Positions 6,582 to 7,409 of a DNA stretch of 7,409 nt are shown piece by piece. The stretch is from DATNFP01 sp035606335. Its GTDB lineage: Bacteria > Bacteroidota > Bacteroidia > Chitinophagales > Chitinophagaceae. Below the pieces are notes generated by a model. The model searched no databases. It saw only the letters and a list, made by a program, of their open reading frames with translations, and was not told the DNA's origin. A program made the translations under genes and the position numbers. Position 1 is the first letter of the stretch. Each line of letters begins with the position of its first letter. Location: assembly GCA_035606335.1 (NCBI GenBank), contig DATNFP010000032.1, positions 1 to 7,409 on the forward strand. The letters run 5' to 3'.

Positions 6582-6921
6582 AATTCACGTATATTGGCAA
6601 GATCTATTATTGCCACTCGGTAAAATCTCAGTTTGATGATAAAATAATAATCATCATGGTTTTTCTTGATTACAATATTGCCCAATAATTTGTTGTGAAT
6701 ATCTTTTTTTGAAACCCCGGGAACTCAATAAGTACTTTGTAAAGCGAATAGCAATGCATCGACAGTTTATTCAAATATTTTTGAATAAAACTACAAGGAA
6801 CCAATTCGCACAATGAGAAATAGTGGGGCATGATGGGGAATGTGTATTTTTCATATAACATTTGTCCATCAAAGCTTTCATAAGATTTAGCTATTTGTTT
6901 TTCCTCAATTCGAATTTTCAT
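6572..6921 (-). pseudogene. Small hypothetical gene split over two frames at an A AAA AAG heptamer
   Basis: On the reverse strand an ORF begins at ATG 6921 (MKIRIEEKQIAKSYES; an in-frame GTG at 6957 is also possible) and stops soon after the A7G run at 6710-6703. In the -1 frame, coding-like sequence continues from that run to TAA at 6574-6572, including KKNHDDYYFIIKLRFYRV and IIDLANIRELIN. At the junction the zero-frame codons are CAA AAA AAG, so the slippery heptamer A AAA AAG is exactly in register for a -1 shift. The joined product would be about 116 residues. I recognise no family. It may be a gene broken by a one-base loss, a gene using programmed frameshifting, or two chance ORFs. It faces away from the gene at 7009. 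Confidence 0.3.
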
Positions 6922-6964
6922 ACCCAATAGGGAAAATGGGAAAAAGCCATAAAACACATTATCA

Positions 6965-7002
6965 AATTGCCGAATTGCCGAATTGCCAAATTGTCTAATT
7001 TT
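6965..7002. repeat. 8 bp tandem repeat AATTGCCG, four units plus a partial
   Basis: Consecutive units are AATTGCCG (6965), AATTGCCG (6973), AATTGCCA (6981), AATTGTCT (6989), then AATTTT (6997). The array ends seven bases before the ATG at 7009 and lies upstream of the leftward ORF at 6921. Each unit carries TTG, and TAATTTTA (6996-7003) is one mismatch from the -7 consensus TAnnTTTG. The TTG at 6975-6977 is 18 bp from it. If this is the promoter, the mRNA would be almost leaderless. Confidence 0.75.
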
Positions 7003-7008
7003 ACAAGA

Positions 7009-7409
7009 ATGCGCTTTATTAAAAAAGTACTGAAGTTCCTCGGCTACACCCTTGCGATATTTCTTTTACTTATCATTATTTTCTGTGTTTATGTATATCG
7101 GGTATCAAACTTTAGCCCTCCTGAAGTAGCTGATACCAGTGCGCTATCATTACAGAAAAAACATGTGGAAGGTAGCTTATATACAATAGGAGATAACTGG
7201 ATAAGAAAAAATAAATACGGTCTGTATGAAATGTATGTTTCAGGTAAGCCTTTTGAGCGCGGTGTGAAAAATGGCAAGCTATCACAACAGCTCATTACAG
7301 ACCAGGAAGAAGCTTTTACACAACAGATCAAACAAATGATTCCATCTGCTGGCTATCTTAAGTTTTTAAAGTATGTAATTGGATTCATGAATAAAAACTT
7401 ACCAGATCA
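7009..7409 (+). CDS. Membrane-anchored C45-type acyltransferase/amidohydrolase-like protein (partial, N-terminus)
   Basis: Starts at ATG 7009 (MRFIKKVLKFLGYTLAIFLL) and runs off the right edge after 133 complete codons. Residues 12-30 form one transmembrane segment or uncleaved signal anchor after a basic start, so the rest is probably periplasmic. The segment GLYEMYVSGKPFERGVKNGK (71-90), followed by a helical region with QEEAF and KQMIP and then LKFLKYVIGFMNKNLP, resembles the N-terminal part of Bacteroidota proteins annotated as C45-family autoproteolytic acyltransferases/hydrolases (related to acyl-CoA:6-aminopenicillanic acid acyltransferase). The catalytic N-terminal-nucleophile cysteine would lie beyond the window, so activity cannot be judged. 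The family call is from memory of the pattern. No alternative ATG lies before the transmembrane segment ends. No Shine-Dalgarno sequence is present. Confidence 0.65.
   Translation, partial: MRFIKKVLKFLGYTLAIFLLLIIIFCVYVYRVSNFSPPEVADTSALSLQKKHVEGSLYTIGDNWIRKNKYGLYEMYVSGKPFERGVKNGKLSQQLITDQEEAFTQQIKQMIPSAGYLKFLKYVIGFMNKNLPD

Larger units (their letters stand above)
6526..7008. other. 483 bp region without a confident gene
   Basis: Between the stop of paralogue 2 and the next rightward gene, no intact ORF that I recognise is present. The region holds a weak hairpin just after the stop (6554-6581), a TGGCAA/TTGCCA inverted repeat (6595-6615), a TGATGAT/ATCATCA inverted repeat followed by a T-rich stretch (6634-6656, then 6659-6666), a two-frame leftward ORF (6572-6921) and an 8 bp tandem repeat (6965-7002). 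No tRNA or other RNA gene was seen. Confidence 0.6.

Noticed and set aside
7089..7331. Leftward 80-residue ORF
   Set aside because: Antisense to the C45-like gene, which has a transmembrane start and a family-like motif.

Overview
The window looks like a piece of a Bacteroidota chromosome, most likely from the Chitinophagaceae or a close relative. The reasons are: AT-rich DNA; start codons without a Shine-Dalgarno sequence; a LytS/YpdA-type histidine kinase paired with a LytTR response regulator; two secreted proteins with C-terminal type IX secretion (T9SS) sorting domains; a Bacteroidota-type imidazolonepropionase; and an EF-P-family protein whose loop carries TARAAA instead of the usual KPGKG. 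The placement is an inference from gene content.

Positions 1-3389 read leftward. From upstream to downstream on the minus strand they are: a membrane histidine kinase (3389-2316), its LytTR response regulator (2319-1612, start overlapping the kinase stop as ATGA), a 173 bp gap, hutI (1438-200), a 72 bp gap, and the 5' end of an EF-P-family gene (127 to beyond base 1). The kinase and regulator are one operon. hutI and the EF-P gene are housekeeping genes with no evident link to the rest.

A 175 bp divergent region (3390-3564) separates the kinase from two tandem rightward paralogues (3565-4959 and 5035-6525). Each encodes a signal peptide, a short N-terminal segment, nine or ten tandem repeats of about 31 residues with two tryptophans each, and a T9SS sorting domain of about 80 residues. 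The divergent region holds two direct copies of TRTCAAGT spaced 21 bp, the layout expected of a LytTR-family operator. My working model is a membrane kinase and LytTR regulator controlling its own operon and/or a neighbouring pair of secreted or surface-anchored repeat proteins. This is the most system-like part of the window; the regulatory link is inferred.

Positions 6526-7008 have no confidently called gene. They contain a leftward ORF whose two halves lie in different frames and meet at a canonical A AAA AAG slippery heptamer (broken gene or -1 frameshifted gene), weak inverted repeats, and a short array of an 8 bp repeat (AATTGCCG). The window ends inside a rightward gene (7009 onward) that resembles the N-terminus of Bacteroidota membrane-anchored C45-type (acyltransferase/amidohydrolase-like) Ntn-hydrolases.
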